Source: Vibrio sp. CK2-1
GTDB lineage: Bacteria > Pseudomonadota > Gammaproteobacteria > Enterobacterales > Vibrionaceae
Assembly: GCF_021726515.1 (NCBI RefSeq)
Contig: NZ_JAKKCJ010000001.1
Span: 1-64,000 of the forward strand
Direction of reading: 5' to 3'
DNA: 64,000 nt
Made by a program: the position numbers and the translations under genes. Below, piece by piece: positions 53,243-63,395 of this stretch (positions are counted from its first letter, which is position 1; every line of letters begins with the position of its first letter). Below the pieces are notes generated by a model. It had not been told where the DNA came from and did no database searches. It saw only the letters and a list, made by a program, of their open reading frames with translations.

Positions 53243-54292
53243 ATGTTAAAAAAATTCCTCTGCATGTCGGTTATCCTAGGTTGTTCAGCAAACGCGATGG
53301 CGCAAGCCGATCCTGTACCTGCTGACAAGTTTGACATGATGAACTGGAAAATTACCGTTCCAGAAGACAGGGATAAAAACGGTAAAATTGACGAAATTGA
53401 AGGGGTAGCAATGTTTAGCTATTCAAACCCTGACTATTTCTTTTTAGATGATGATGGCAACATGGTTTTCCAAGTACAAAATAAAGCCATCACTACATCT
53501 GGCTCATCGAATGCGCGCTCTGAACTTCGTCAAATGCTACGTGGCACTAACTTAGATATTCACGTAAAAGCCCCTGAAAATAACTTTGCTATTGCTGCTC
53601 ACCCTGATGCTGACAAATACGCAGCAGTTGGCGGCAAACTTGAAGCAACATTAAAAGTAAACCATGTTGCGACTCATGCTAACCAGCCTGATAAATACCC
53701 TGCTTACTCTGTTGTGGTAGGTCAAATTCACGCGAACAAAGATCCAAAAATGATCGAAGCTAAAACTGGCTTTGGTTACGGCAATGAGCCATTAAAAATC
53801 TTCTACAAAAAATGGCCAGGACATGAAAATGGTTCTGTATTCTTTAACTACGAACGTAACTTAGAGAAGAACGATCCAAACCGTACTGATATTGCCTACC
53901 CAGTTTGGGGCAATACTTGGGAAAACAAAGAAGATCCTAAAGATGCTGGTTTAGCACTTGGTGAAGAGTTTAGCTATGTTATTGATGTTGAAGGTAACAT
54001 CATGCACTTAACCTTCACTTCGAAAAACCACAAGACGGTTGAATATAAAATCGACCTATCTAAAAACTTAAAGCCTGACGGCACTGTAGATGAGAAAGAT
54101 AACCCACGTGGCTACGCAGAAGATTCATTCTACTTTAAAGCTGGCGCATACGGTCAATGTAGCGTGAAAGACGATGATGGTTTCTGGTCTCCTGGCTGTG
54201 CAGGTACTGGTGACTTCGCGACTGACGTGAAAAATGGTGACTACAACAGCGTGACTTTCTCTAAACTTGAGTTAACGTCATTTAAAAAGTAA
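53243..54292 (+). CDS. PL7 alginate lyase, secreted (second subtype)
   Basis: 349 residues with a signal peptide ending about NAMAQA and no lipobox Cys in a proper position. PL7 domain over nearly the whole protein: ARSELRQML, catalytic GQIHANKDP and FYFKAGAYGQC, plus a Cys-containing C-terminal loop like the lyase at 46746. Compared with that lyase it has extra loops around the catalytic His (MIEAKTGFGYGNEPLK). It is probably an extracellular or periplasmic endolyase. AAGGA precedes the ATG. Confidence 0.93.
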   Translation: MLKKFLCMSVILGCSANAMAQADPVPADKFDMMNWKITVPEDRDKNGKIDEIEGVAMFSYSNPDYFFLDDDGNMVFQVQNKAITTSGSSNARSELRQMLRGTNLDIHVKAPENNFAIAAHPDADKYAAVGGKLEATLKVNHVATHANQPDKYPAYSVVVGQIHANKDPKMIEAKTGFGYGNEPLKIFYKKWPGHENGSVFFNYERNLEKNDPNRTDIAYPVWGNTWENKEDPKDAGLALGEEFSYVIDVEGNIMHLTFTSKNHKTVEYKIDLSKNLKPDGTVDEKDNPRGYAEDSFYFKAGAYGQCSVKDDDGFWSPGCAGTGDFATDVKNGDYNSVTFSKLELTSFKK

Positions 54293-54312
54293 AACCATTT
54301 AAGGTATAGTTC

Positions 54313-54346
54313 AAAAGCCAATAACGGTGTCGTTATTGGCTTTTTT
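54313..54346 (+). terminator. Terminator of the PL7 gene at 53243
   Basis: AAAAGCCAATAACG pairs with CGTTATTGGCTTTT around GTGT and ends in a T-run. Bases 54347-54529 contain nothing I recognise. Confidence 0.88.
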
Positions 54347-54529
54347 GTTTATTGGGGAGTGTCTGTTTATTTAACGCCAAAAGAGAGTAGATCGCCCCAT
54401 TAGCCACTGAAGTATTTGGAGGGAATAAATCCAAAATGACAGAAACACAAAACCACTCAACAAAGAGTGTTATTTATCAAATCTTTATATTGGAATGCTG
54501 TAGCTTTTGAAAGGTGTCGCTAGAAGATT

Positions 54530-54604
<75 letters not shown>

Positions 54605-54841
54605 TTACTGGGTAAGCTGTCTTTGGAAGACGGGAGTTACTATGCCACAACCGAGAGAAAAAAAAAGCCCTTTTATGCACATTTCTGTTTAAGTGCGCAC
54701 AATATAATCAAACGGTTATAGATGTATCTACTTCACCGTGGTTTATCTCATTACTACAACTAAAAAGCCACTGATACCAAGTTGGGACCAGTGGCAGTTT
54801 ATTCTAATTTCTTAGATTAAACTTGAACTATTCAAGCTAAT

Positions 54842-55924
54842 TTATAGGCTCTCGCTCTCGGCTTTTTCCGTGTTGAGCCATACCGTGAATACGCCCCACC
54901 ATAGTGACAACACGACAGCCCCTAGGAATAAACCAATAATACCGGCAAACATCATTCCGCCTAATGAGCCAATCACGACAATCGGCATTGGCACCATAGA
55001 GCCACGTCCCATTAGCAGTGGTTTAAGTACGTTATCCGCCAAGCCTGCCAGTAAACCCCACACGGTAAAAATGATAAATGAGGTTAAATCTGCGGTGAAG
55101 TACATATAACCAAACAATGGCAATAACGGTAAAATCGCAGGTAGTTGAGCAATACACAGCACCAATACCAATAAGCTAATCAGTCCAGCCGCGGGAATAT
55201 GGAAGGTAAACAATGCGGCACTGATAATCGCACTTTGAATAAACGCTACCCCGATAACACCAACCAACACGCTACGTATAATGTTTGCCAACATATTCGC
55301 CCAATGCTTACCATGATCTCCAGCACTACGCTCAAAAACTTGAGTCACCACATTCGAAATCGGCTCGCTAGCGGCCATGAAGACACCCGCAATCACCAGT
55401 GATAATAAGAACATGATCAAGCTACCTAGTCCGCTACCAAAGGTCGATAGCATTTTCGTTAGCACCATTTTTATCTGTGGTAGAAACTCAACCACCAGCT
55501 CTTTAATGTGCAACGTTAAATAGGTTAACCCATCAAAAATTCGCTCTCCAACTAGAGGCCATTCTTTGATTGCGACATTTGGTGTCCATGCTTTTAATTC
55601 ACCGGATGTCACCATATTGGTCAAATACATCAAACCATCATAAATAGAAGTCGAGATCAGCGCGAAAGGAACAATCAAAATCAAAATACTAACGACGGTT
55701 ACGATAGTTGCAGCAACGGTACGATTACTTTTTATGCGAGTGGTTAAGATATTAACAACAGGGTTCAGCGCCACAGCAATAACTGCACCCCAAAGTACCG
55801 GTAATATAAAAGGTTGAACAATGTGGTACGTGCCCCACACCAAAATAAAGATCAAACCGATACGGATGGCAGACTCGACCATGTTATTCACAAACACGCG
55901 AGAGGCTTCATCAATGGGTTTCAT
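54842..55924 (-). CDS. AI-2E family membrane protein (YdiK/PerM-like)
   Basis: 360 residues from the ATG at 55924; the frame is open to 56017, but the family starts near MKPIDEASRVFVNN. Eight membrane helices with an extracytoplasmic section between. Family marks include PFILPVLWGAVIAVALNPVV, the central GSLIMFLLSLVIAGVF and the GLADNVLKPLLMGRG motif. Members include a reported AI-2 exporter (TqsA) and sodium/proton antiporters, so substrate is open. The gap 54605-54841 holds no recognised feature. Confidence 0.85.
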   Translation of the reverse strand: MKPIDEASRVFVNNMVESAIRIGLIFILVWGTYHIVQPFILPVLWGAVIAVALNPVVNILTTRIKSNRTVAATIVTVVSILILIVPFALISTSIYDGLMYLTNMVTSGELKAWTPNVAIKEWPLVGERIFDGLTYLTLHIKELVVEFLPQIKMVLTKMLSTFGSGLGSLIMFLLSLVIAGVFMAASEPISNVVTQVFERSAGDHGKHWANMLANIIRSVLVGVIGVAFIQSAIISAALFTFHIPAAGLISLLVLVLCIAQLPAILPLLPLFGYMYFTADLTSFIIFTVWGLLAGLADNVLKPLLMGRGSMVPMPIVVIGSLGGMMFAGIIGLFLGAVVLSLWWGVFTVWLNTEKAESESL

Positions 55925-56173
55925 AGGGATCAATTCCTTTAATTGAAATAACTTATTAAAAATATAGGGCATTCTACCCTTGAAAGCACTTGAGCGTGAC
56001 TTTTTTCCTCGGGTCATCGCAGCTTCATTAAGATTAATCTATCTTAGTGCCCTTTCGTCATAATGATGCCTATTTTAAGATGTTTTTGGAATTTGGGCTT
56101 CTCTGTCTATCGGAGTAACATATCCCTCCTTTTGTGAACTTCTTCACACACTCACTTTTCAATAAGGTCTGTT

Positions 56174-57406
56174 ATGGCTTCGGCATTTAAAGCCACGTTT
56201 CGCTCTTTAAGGTTCTTTAACTACCGCCTGTGGGCCATCGGTGCATTGGTCTCTAACATTGGTACGTGGATGCAGCGTACCGCTCAAGATTGGTTGGTAC
56301 TGACAGAACTGACTCAGCATAATGCCACCGCTGTCGGTATTGTAATGTCTTTGCAATTTGGCCCGCATGCCTTATTACTGCCATTTTCAGGTTACATTGC
56401 CGATCAGTTTGACCGTAGAAAAGTGCTGATCATCACTCAATCATTATTGGCTCTATTACCGCTATTACTCGGCATTCTTACCTTAACTGGCCATATTGAA
56501 CTTTGGCATGTGTATATTTTTGCTTTCATTTTAGGCTGTACTACCGCGATTGATGCGCCGGTCAGACAAACCTTTGTGACAGAACTCGTCAGTGATAAAG
56601 ATCTATCTAACGCGGTTGCACTCAACTCGACCTCATTTAACTCAGCTCGCATGATCGGCCCTTCTCTGGCGGCGTTACTTATCGCAGGCATTGGCACTGG
56701 CTGGGTATTTATCGTCAATGCACTTTCATTTATCGGCGTGATCTTTTCACTCTTTCATTTCAAACTTGATGAATTACACCCAAGTACACGTAGTGCTAAA
56801 GGGCCAGGTGCATTACTAAAAGGCTTCCAATATTCATGGAATCGCCCTGACCTACGCACCATTTTCTTTATGCTATTTATGATTGGCACCTTTGCGCTTA
56901 ACTTCCCAATTTTCATTTCAACTATGGCAGTGAAAGTATTTGATGTTGGAGTTGGGCATTTTGGTTTGTTAACCACATTAATGGCAGTAGGCTCGGTTGC
57001 TGGGGCATTATTTTCAGCCAGAAGTGAAGGGCCAAATATGCGATCTTTAGTCGTCGGCTGTACGGTACTCACCATAGGGTTTGCGGTAGCAGCGATTAGC
57101 CCCAACTATTGGTTATTTGGCGCAACACTTATGTTAATCGGCATTTCAGTTCAAACTTTTAACACATCCAGCAATAGCTTATTACAGCTGACTACCGAAC
57201 CAAGCATGCGGGGCAGAGTAATAGCGATACGTATGGCTATTGCAATGGGGTGTACGCCAATTGGAGCGCCGATTGTTGGTTGGATAGCCGATCATTACGG
57301 CCCAAGATGGTCACTCGCTTTAGGTGCACTAAGTAGTGCTATGGCGGCATTAATTGGTGGGTATTATTTTTATAAACAAAAACAAGATAGCCATCGAAAC
57401 AGTTAG
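56174..57406 (+). CDS. MFS exporter (EntS-like, MFS_3)
   Basis: 410 residues, 12 helices. Characteristic text: FRSLRFFNYRLWAIGALVSNIGTWMQRTAQDWLV at the N-terminus (two halves), DQFDRRKVL in the loop 2-3 motif and MRGRVIAIRMAIAMG in the second half. Proteins of this type export siderophores or drugs; the substrate here is unknown. AAGG precedes the ATG. It is divergent from the AI-2E gene. Confidence 0.85.
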   Translation: MASAFKATFRSLRFFNYRLWAIGALVSNIGTWMQRTAQDWLVLTELTQHNATAVGIVMSLQFGPHALLLPFSGYIADQFDRRKVLIITQSLLALLPLLLGILTLTGHIELWHVYIFAFILGCTTAIDAPVRQTFVTELVSDKDLSNAVALNSTSFNSARMIGPSLAALLIAGIGTGWVFIVNALSFIGVIFSLFHFKLDELHPSTRSAKGPGALLKGFQYSWNRPDLRTIFFMLFMIGTFALNFPIFISTMAVKVFDVGVGHFGLLTTLMAVGSVAGALFSARSEGPNMRSLVVGCTVLTIGFAVAAISPNYWLFGATLMLIGISVQTFNTSSNSLLQLTTEPSMRGRVIAIRMAIAMGCTPIGAPIVGWIADHYGPRWSLALGALSSAMAALIGGYYFYKQKQDSHRNS

Positions 57407-57479
57407 ATTTTATTGACAATACTTTGCTGCGCTTTGGCTAAACTAAATGCCAACAGATCGTCGTGAAAGAGGAAAGTCA

Positions 57480-58097
57480 ATGCAATCCAAAAACATCAAA
57501 AATGTCGTATTTGATATCGGTAATGTCATCGTTCGCTGGTCGCCATTAGAAATTACTCGCCTTACTTTTGGCGAGGTTAATGATCTTCAACCGCGCTGTA
57601 ATTCAATTTTTCAAAGTGAAATTTGGCTAGATTTAAATAAAGGAAAAATCACGGAGCAAGAGGCTAAATCACTCTACCAGCAGTCTATTGCGCTTTCCGA
57701 ATTAGAGTGTGAGCGACTCTTCTACTACGTAAAACAAACTCAAATCTTATTGTATGGCTCAATTGATTTACTCAACCGAGTTAAAGGTGCCGGCTATAAC
57801 GTTTACGCATTGACCGATAACGTAACCGATATTGTCGAACACTTAAAATCTACCTACTCTTTCTGGTCTGAATTTGATGGCACAATAGTCTCGGCCGAGC
57901 TCGGTGTATTAAAACCACAAGCTGAAATCTACCATTCCCTATTGAATCAATATTCTTTACAGGCAAAAGAAACCGTATTTCTTGATGATATGCCAAACAA
58001 TGTGAAGGGAGCAGAAAATGTTGGTATGTATGCGATCCAATTTCTAACTGCAGAACAGTGTGAAAAAGACTTAAAAGAGCTTGGGGTTCTGTTTTAA
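57480..58097 (+). CDS. HAD-family phosphatase, YihX-like
   Basis: 205 residues from the ATG at 57480, after GAGGA; the frame is open to 57447. HAD motif I reads VFDIGNVIVRWSP, the D-x-G-N form of YihX (alpha-D-glucose-1-phosphate phosphatase) rather than the usual DxD; motif II LTDN, motif III Lys in VLKPQAEIY and motif IV FLDDMPNNV. A small cytosolic sugar-phosphate phosphatase is likely; the substrate is not assured. Confidence 0.82.
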   Translation: MQSKNIKNVVFDIGNVIVRWSPLEITRLTFGEVNDLQPRCNSIFQSEIWLDLNKGKITEQEAKSLYQQSIALSELECERLFYYVKQTQILLYGSIDLLNRVKGAGYNVYALTDNVTDIVEHLKSTYSFWSEFDGTIVSAELGVLKPQAEIYHSLLNQYSLQAKETVFLDDMPNNVKGAENVGMYAIQFLTAEQCEKDLKELGVLF

Positions 58098-58102
58098 GGA
58101 CA

Positions 58103-58136
58103 TAAAAAAATCCGAGCCATTTGACTCGGATTTTTA
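58103..58136. terminator. Bidirectional terminator between HAD and torZ genes
   Basis: AAAATCCGAG pairs with CTCGGATTTT around a short loop and has A- and T-runs on the two sides. Confidence 0.85.
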
Positions 58137-58176
58137 TTATTCGGAACTTAGTATTATTAAGATCTAAACTTAGCGA

Positions 58177-60636
58177 TTAAGCATCTGCACCTTTTGGCGG
58201 TAAGAAGGCTTGTGTTTCAAGCGCATCGCCTATCCACTTCTCAATTTTTACTAACGCTGAGTTTGCTGCACAGCCATTAGCAAGACGAGAAGTTGGAATA
58301 TCCAACGTCAGTACGTTTGGACCACCGTTACGACAAATACCTAATTTAGGATCAAAGTCTGGCCATGCACCTTCATGGATACATACCGAACCTTGCTTAA
58401 TGCCGTCAGTGACATCAGCACCCGCTAGAACTTGACCACGTTGGTTAAACACACGAACAATGTCGCCTGCTTTAATGCCGCGTTTTGCCGCATCTTCTTT
58501 GTTGATCAAGATAGGCTCTTTACCGGCAATCGCATACTCTTTACGGATGTCAGCATAGTTGAACTGACTGTGTAAACGGTAGGCTGAGTGCGCAGTCATT
58601 AACTGTAGCTCACCTTCTTTAGCAGAACCTGTGTATTCGGTAGGCTCTAACCATGTTGGGTGTGCTGGACAGTCTTTTAGGCCATAGCCTTCTAGGGTTT
58701 TGGAGTAAATTTCAATTTTACCACTTGGAGTACCTAGTGGGTTAAGCACAGGATCTTTACGGAAGTCAGCGAAACGAACAAATTTAGCCGATTCTTCATT
58801 CCACTTCATTTCCAAGTATTCGTTCGCTTCCCAGAACTTACTAAAGTTAGGCATTGGAACACGAGCGTTACGGCCACCTTTTTGTGCTTTCTTATAGAAG
58901 TCACGTAGCCAATCCATTTCTTCACGATCTTCGGTATAAACGCGACGACCACCTTTAAATAGGTGCTCAGACAAAGAAGCAAACACTTCAAAGTCGCTCT
59001 TCGCTTCACCTTCAGGTTCAACGGCTTGTCTCATTGGTGTAATGAACTGGTTACTGTAATCCCCAACCATCGCCATGTCGTTACGTTCAAAGCTAGTGGT
59101 GATAGGGAATACGATATCCGCGTGTTTCGCCGCAGCTGTCCAGTAGATCTCATTGATCACAACAACATCCAGCTTGTTCCACGCTTTCACTAAACGGTTG
59201 GTATCTTGATGCTGCGTAAAGTTAGCACCGCCAGCAGTCCAAAGCATACGAACATGCGGGAAAGTACGAGTTTGGCCATTGTGCTGGTATTGCTTGCCTG
59301 GGTTTTCCATTGCTTCAACAATACGAGCAACTGGGAAAGCTTCCACCACACTGCCTACGTTGAGGCCAGCAGTAAAGTTTTCATCAATTGTGGCCGTCAT
59401 AGCCGGTAATACACCCGCATCACGCGCAGGGTTACCACCGTTTGAGTAATGGTAAGAGAAACCAAAACCACCGCCAGGTAGACCAATTTGGCCTAGCATT
59501 GCCGCAAGTGTTGTGATCATCCAGTGACGTTGTTCGCCAAATTGCTGACGCTGAATACCCCAACCGGCCATTAACATGGTGCGATTTTTAGAGAAGATAT
59601 CCGCTAATACTTCAATTTGTTTTGCCGGTACGCCAGTGATTTTTTCCGCCCATACAGAATCTTTTGCAACGCCGTCAGTTTCACCTTGTAGGTACTGATT
59701 GAATTGTTCAAAGCCTTGAGCGTACTTGCTTAAGAACTTCTCATCATGTTGCTTGTTTTTCACTAATGTATGCGCAATACCCATCGCCAATGCCACATCG
59801 GTCATTGGGTTTGGTGCGATCCATTGTGCATTTTCACCGAAGAAATTAATCGTTTCAGAACGAATCGGGTCAATAGCAATAATGGTCTTGCCTGATTTTT
59901 TCAACTGATGGAAGAACTCTAAACCTTGGCCATCATTTGCTGTCCACGCGATTTCAAGTGTGTTCATTGGGTTCATGCCCCAAAGCACAACCACATCAGA
60001 ATGCTCCATAACAACTGGGTAAGTTGTCTGTTGCTCATAAACTTCAATCGAACCGACAACATACGGCATGATCACCTGAGCCGCACCTGTCGAGTAGTCA
60101 CCAAGATAGCCAACATAGCCACCAGCCAAGCTCATGTAACGTTGTAGCAATGTACGTGCATCGTGCAGTACGCCACTTGAACGCCAACCGTATGAACCTG
60201 CATAGATCGCTTCTGCTCCGTATGTATTACGAATACGCATATGCTGTTCGTTAGCCAGTTTTAAAGCTTCATCCCAAGAAACACGAACGTATTCATCTTG
60301 ACCACGTACGCCGGTTGGGTTTTCTGGGTTTTCTAAAAAGCCTTTACGCACCATTGGGTATTTAATACGAGCTTGAGTGTAAACCTGAGAAGGACCAGTC
60401 GATTGCAGGTGATTAACCACGGTTTGCGGTAATGCATTGGTGGTTTCTACTAATTTTCCATCTTCTACTTTGGCTTTCAAAATACCCATACGACCAGCAG
60501 TGATAACATAACCACGGTCACTAATATTGGTATTCGCTGAAGCAGGAAGCGGCACAATGCTGCTAATGGCTAATGCACCAGCAGACGCACTTGCCCCTTT
60601 TAAAAACCCACGACGGGAGATATTCATATTGCTCAT
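58177..60636 (-). CDS. torZ: TorZ-like periplasmic molybdoenzyme (TMAO / S-oxide and N-oxide reductase)
   Basis: 819 residues. A twin-arginine signal ([13 protein letters not shown]) sends the folded enzyme to the periplasm. The catalytic core carries the bis-MGD site with [12 protein letters not shown], the molybdenum Ser in [10 protein letters not shown] and [16 protein letters not shown]. It aligns closely with E. coli TorZ, which reduces TMAO and biotin sulfoxide, better than with TorA. The upstream cytochrome gene ends five bases before it, with the ribosome site inside that gene's stop. Expected role: anaerobic respiration on TMAO. Confidence 0.9.
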   Translation of the reverse strand: MSNMNISRRGFLKGASASAGALAISSIVPLPASANTNISDRGYVITAGRMGILKAKVEDGKLVETTNALPQTVVNHLQSTGPSQVYTQARIKYPMVRKGFLENPENPTGVRGQDEYVRVSWDEALKLANEQHMRIRNTYGAEAIYAGSYGWRSSGVLHDARTLLQRYMSLAGGYVGYLGDYSTGAAQVIMPYVVGSIEVYEQQTTYPVVMEHSDVVVLWGMNPMNTLEIAWTANDGQGLEFFHQLKKSGKTIIAIDPIRSETINFFGENAQWIAPNPMTDVALAMGIAHTLVKNKQHDEKFLSKYAQGFEQFNQYLQGETDGVAKDSVWAEKITGVPAKQIEVLADIFSKNRTMLMAGWGIQRQQFGEQRHWMITTLAAMLGQIGLPGGGFGFSYHYSNGGNPARDAGVLPAMTATIDENFTAGLNVGSVVEAFPVARIVEAMENPGKQYQHNGQTRTFPHVRMLWTAGGANFTQHQDTNRLVKAWNKLDVVVINEIYWTAAAKHADIVFPITTSFERNDMAMVGDYSNQFITPMRQAVEPEGEAKSDFEVFASLSEHLFKGGRRVYTEDREEMDWLRDFYKKAQKGGRNARVPMPNFSKFWEANEYLEMKWNEESAKFVRFADFRKDPVLNPLGTPSGKIEIYSKTLEGYGLKDCPAHPTWLEPTEYTGSAKEGELQLMTAHSAYRLHSQFNYADIRKEYAIAGKEPILINKEDAAKRGIKAGDIVRVFNQRGQVLAGADVTDGIKQGSVCIHEGAWPDFDPKLGICRNGGPNVLTLDIPTSRLANGCAANSALVKIEKWIGDALETQAFLPPKGADA

Positions 60637-60641
60637 TATTC

Positions 60642-61736
60642 TTACTCCTGTCCCTTCATATCTTTCGCATGATATTGGAAGTATTTAGTTAAAATTTCTA
60701 AGTTCGCCGCTGAAATATCAGTACGAGAGCCCATCGTTTTAATAACTGATGGCCAAGCATTCACAGTAAAGTGATTGGTTGGGATCTTAGCGTGACAGGT
60801 TGAACAATAAACGTTATCTAGGTCTTTCGCGTATTTCCAAATAGGCTCACGAGAAGCAAGAACCGGACTCTCAATTTCACCCGTTAAAGTTGCACTGCGC
60901 CATTCGTTACCATAGTGATCTTTTTCGTACTCACCGACTTTCAAGGCTTTTTGACCGTTTTCAGTCAAGCTTGCCAAAATGGCACGTTTACCATTATCGA
61001 AGTACAAGATTTGCTCTGCACCTTTCATTTGGTAACCAGAAAGCTTCACTGAACGTTTAGCGCCATCCGCTTTCTCTACATTAAGCGCGGTTGTAGGGTT
61101 GATTGTCGCTAAGTCACCCATTTTAACTGCATTTAATGTATACACTTCTTTGGTTTCAGCTGGTGTTTTCTTCGCAAGGTCAATTAGGTGGTCAAACTCA
61201 GAAGTATCTAACTTCATTTGTGGGGCCATATGAGCAACACCTTTGTGACAATCAATACACGTTTGGCCATCTTTTTGCGCAGCCATGTGCATTTCGCGCG
61301 CACCTTGTGGTTGGTCGTATACTTCCATCGCATCAAAGCTGTGACATGAACGACAAGTCGCAGAGTCATTCGCTTTTAATTGATCCCAGACCGTTTGCGC
61401 CATTTCTAAGCGGTGTTCTTCGTATTTTTCGTCGGTATCAATTTTGCCAGTGACAAACTCGTGATAGATATCTTTAGATGCACGAATTTTCGTCCAAAGG
61501 TAGTCAACAGTATTATGAGTTGGAATATGACAATCGGCACATTCAGCTCTCACACCTTTACTATTACTGAAGTGAACTGAACCTTGATACTCATGAAAAG
61601 GTTTTTCCATAGTGTGGCAAGAGACACAAAATTCAGTGGTTGAGGTGGCATGAAGTACCGCTTGGGTTCCCCCAAATGTAATCCAGCCAATTACCACACC
61701 GATTAAAACGATGATGGCAACATATCTTTTTTTCAT
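60642..61736 (-). CDS. torY: TorY-like pentahaem c-type cytochrome
   Basis: 364 residues. An N-terminal anchor (about 5-25) and five CxxCH haem sites: CVSCH (37), CADCH (66), CRSCH (128), CIDCH (160) and CSTCH (311). The first four form the NapC/NirT-type tetrahaem domain, and the fifth lies in the C-terminal TorC-like domain. It takes electrons from menaquinol and passes them to the TorZ reductase. Length and text follow E. coli TorY. AAGGA precedes the ATG. Confidence 0.92.
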   Translation of the reverse strand: MKKRYVAIIVLIGVVIGWITFGGTQAVLHATSTTEFCVSCHTMEKPFHEYQGSVHFSNSKGVRAECADCHIPTHNTVDYLWTKIRASKDIYHEFVTGKIDTDEKYEEHRLEMAQTVWDQLKANDSATCRSCHSFDAMEVYDQPQGAREMHMAAQKDGQTCIDCHKGVAHMAPQMKLDTSEFDHLIDLAKKTPAETKEVYTLNAVKMGDLATINPTTALNVEKADGAKRSVKLSGYQMKGAEQILYFDNGKRAILASLTENGQKALKVGEYEKDHYGNEWRSATLTGEIESPVLASREPIWKYAKDLDNVYCSTCHAKIPTNHFTVNAWPSVIKTMGSRTDISAANLEILTKYFQYHAKDMKGQE

Positions 61737-61781
61737 AATTGTTTTCCTTATATGCCCACAAGTTAGATTCGCAGCGGGCGC

Positions 61782-61815
61782 GAACCTACCACTTAAGGAT
61801 AGGTTCTTAAAGTGA
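61782..61815 (-). promoter_or_regulatory. Overlapping inverted repeats in the torY leader
   Basis: GAACCTA (61782-61788) pairs with TAGGTTC (61800-61806), while CACTTAAG (61789 on) nearly pairs with CTTAAAGTG (to about 61814). The two hairpins overlap and could exclude each other in the leader RNA, or mark a protein site. The rest of the gap 61816-62057 is AT-rich and unremarkable. Confidence 0.35.
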
Positions 61816-62057
61816 ATTTTTTCAAATAAATCATTATTTTTTCTAATGGTTTTTCATTATGTCAATAATAGCTGCTGAAAAAGTAATCGTTAACTATATT
61901 TATATCTCGTAAATTTAAACTGTGTACTATTCTTATTTTTAAGATTAATAGAAAAAACTATTATTAACCAAAAGACAAAACTCCCTGCCAATCTGTATAT
62001 TTTCATCGAACAAAAAATGACATCCATGTGAAATATAACAAAAAAAAGAGGTCAAGG

Positions 62058-63395
62058 ATGCAAACGTTACCACTGTTATTCACTCACCACACGCAAACTA
62101 TGGTTAACAATGAAACCATGCAACAAGTTGATAGTATCGAAGCATTAGCAAATTATGCTCCTGGCGTTTGTATTATTGATTTTCCTACCGATGAATTAGA
62201 TACCATACTTAAACAACTTCACCAATCTGGTCGTTTTTACAACTGGCAAATCTATGTATTACAAGAAAGTCTTTTATCAAAAGTACTCTCAGATGGTATT
62301 TGGCCGGAAAGTGAATGGGCTACGCTGTGGGAGCAATTTCAAGAACGTTTAGTATTTATTGATAAAGTGGATCTCAATCCAATGTTTATCTGGCTCTGGC
62401 TCAATCCTGACAGACGACTTACACCGGTACGCTCTCATGATGGACAGTTATATAGCTACCCTTTACTCAACTGCTACTATCCAACTCTAACTTCAACAAC
62501 AAATTTTATTGACACCAAGACGAAGCAAAATATCTTAGAACAAGAAAAACTTATCGATCGAACTCGTCACTGCCGTTCGTGCCATAGTGGTCATTTAAAT
62601 TATGTTGAAACTTGTCCTACGTGCCAAAGTGTAGATATCAACAATCAATTATTCTTGCACTGCTTTACCTGTGGTCATGTTGCTGCTCAAAACATGTTTG
62701 AACGTAATAACAAACTAGAATGCCCAAAATGTTTATCTCAATTAAGGCATATTGGTGTTGATTATGATCGTCCATTAGAAACTCACCAATGTAATCAATG
62801 TCATGCTCAATTCATTGATTCTCATACTATTGCACGATGCTTCAATTGCGACCTCCCGAACGATATCAATGAGCTAAGCGTTAGCCAACATCATCAATAT
62901 CGTATGGGAAATATGTTGGATCATATTATCCTTGAGAAAGGTTTTTTATCACTCCCACCACTGAATTTACAAGGTGACACGGACATCAACACCTTGCATA
63001 GCTTATTACCTTGGTTAAATAAATTAGCGATACGCCATGAACAAACACATTTATTAATGTCTTTACACCTTCCGAAGTTAAACGACGTCAAACAGAAAAT
63101 AAGCTTTCGTAAAGCAATGGCTTTGAATGAACAATTAAATGAAAGGTTAAACGGCGTTTTACGCAGTACTGATTTATGCTGCCAATATCGTGAAGATTTA
63201 ATTTTCATATTCATGCCTATGACACCACTAAAATCTTTATCTGTATTACAAAATAAAATCGTACAAATAGCACAAGCCATGGAAGAGCAAGACTTCATCT
63301 TGAAAGTATATTCTTGGAGTTTACCGAATACGGAATTAAATAATGATGCTCACTCTTGGCTGCAAAGTCGATTGAACGAGATAGAGTATGAATAA
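62058..63395 (+). CDS. TackOD1 zinc-binding protein with degenerate GGDEF-like C-terminus
   Basis: 445 residues from the ATG at 62058, after AAGG; the frame begins at a GTG 30 bases upstream. N-terminal residues 1-100 resemble a response-receiver fold without its Asp pocket. Residues 172-264 carry six CxxC pairs (twelve Cys) as in the TackOD1 metal-binding output domain. The C-terminal part (about 310-445) follows GGDEF spacing, but the signature is QYRED (376-380). No cyclase activity is expected. It overlaps the glycosyltransferase start by eight bases (ATGAATAA), so it probably regulates or scaffolds that enzyme. Function unknown. Confidence 0.75.
   Translation: MQTLPLLFTHHTQTMVNNETMQQVDSIEALANYAPGVCIIDFPTDELDTILKQLHQSGRFYNWQIYVLQESLLSKVLSDGIWPESEWATLWEQFQERLVFIDKVDLNPMFIWLWLNPDRRLTPVRSHDGQLYSYPLLNCYYPTLTSTTNFIDTKTKQNILEQEKLIDRTRHCRSCHSGHLNYVETCPTCQSVDINNQLFLHCFTCGHVAAQNMFERNNKLECPKCLSQLRHIGVDYDRPLETHQCNQCHAQFIDSHTIARCFNCDLPNDINELSVSQHHQYRMGNMLDHIILEKGFLSLPPLNLQGDTDINTLHSLLPWLNKLAIRHEQTHLLMSLHLPKLNDVKQKISFRKAMALNEQLNERLNGVLRSTDLCCQYREDLIFIFMPMTPLKSLSVLQNKIVQIAQAMEEQDFILKVYSWSLPNTELNNDAHSWLQSRLNEIEYE

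Noticed and set aside
60642..61736. Assignment of the cytochrome and reductase as torC and torA
   Set aside because: Length and motif text match the TorY/TorZ pair better, and no torT, torS, torR or torD gene is present.
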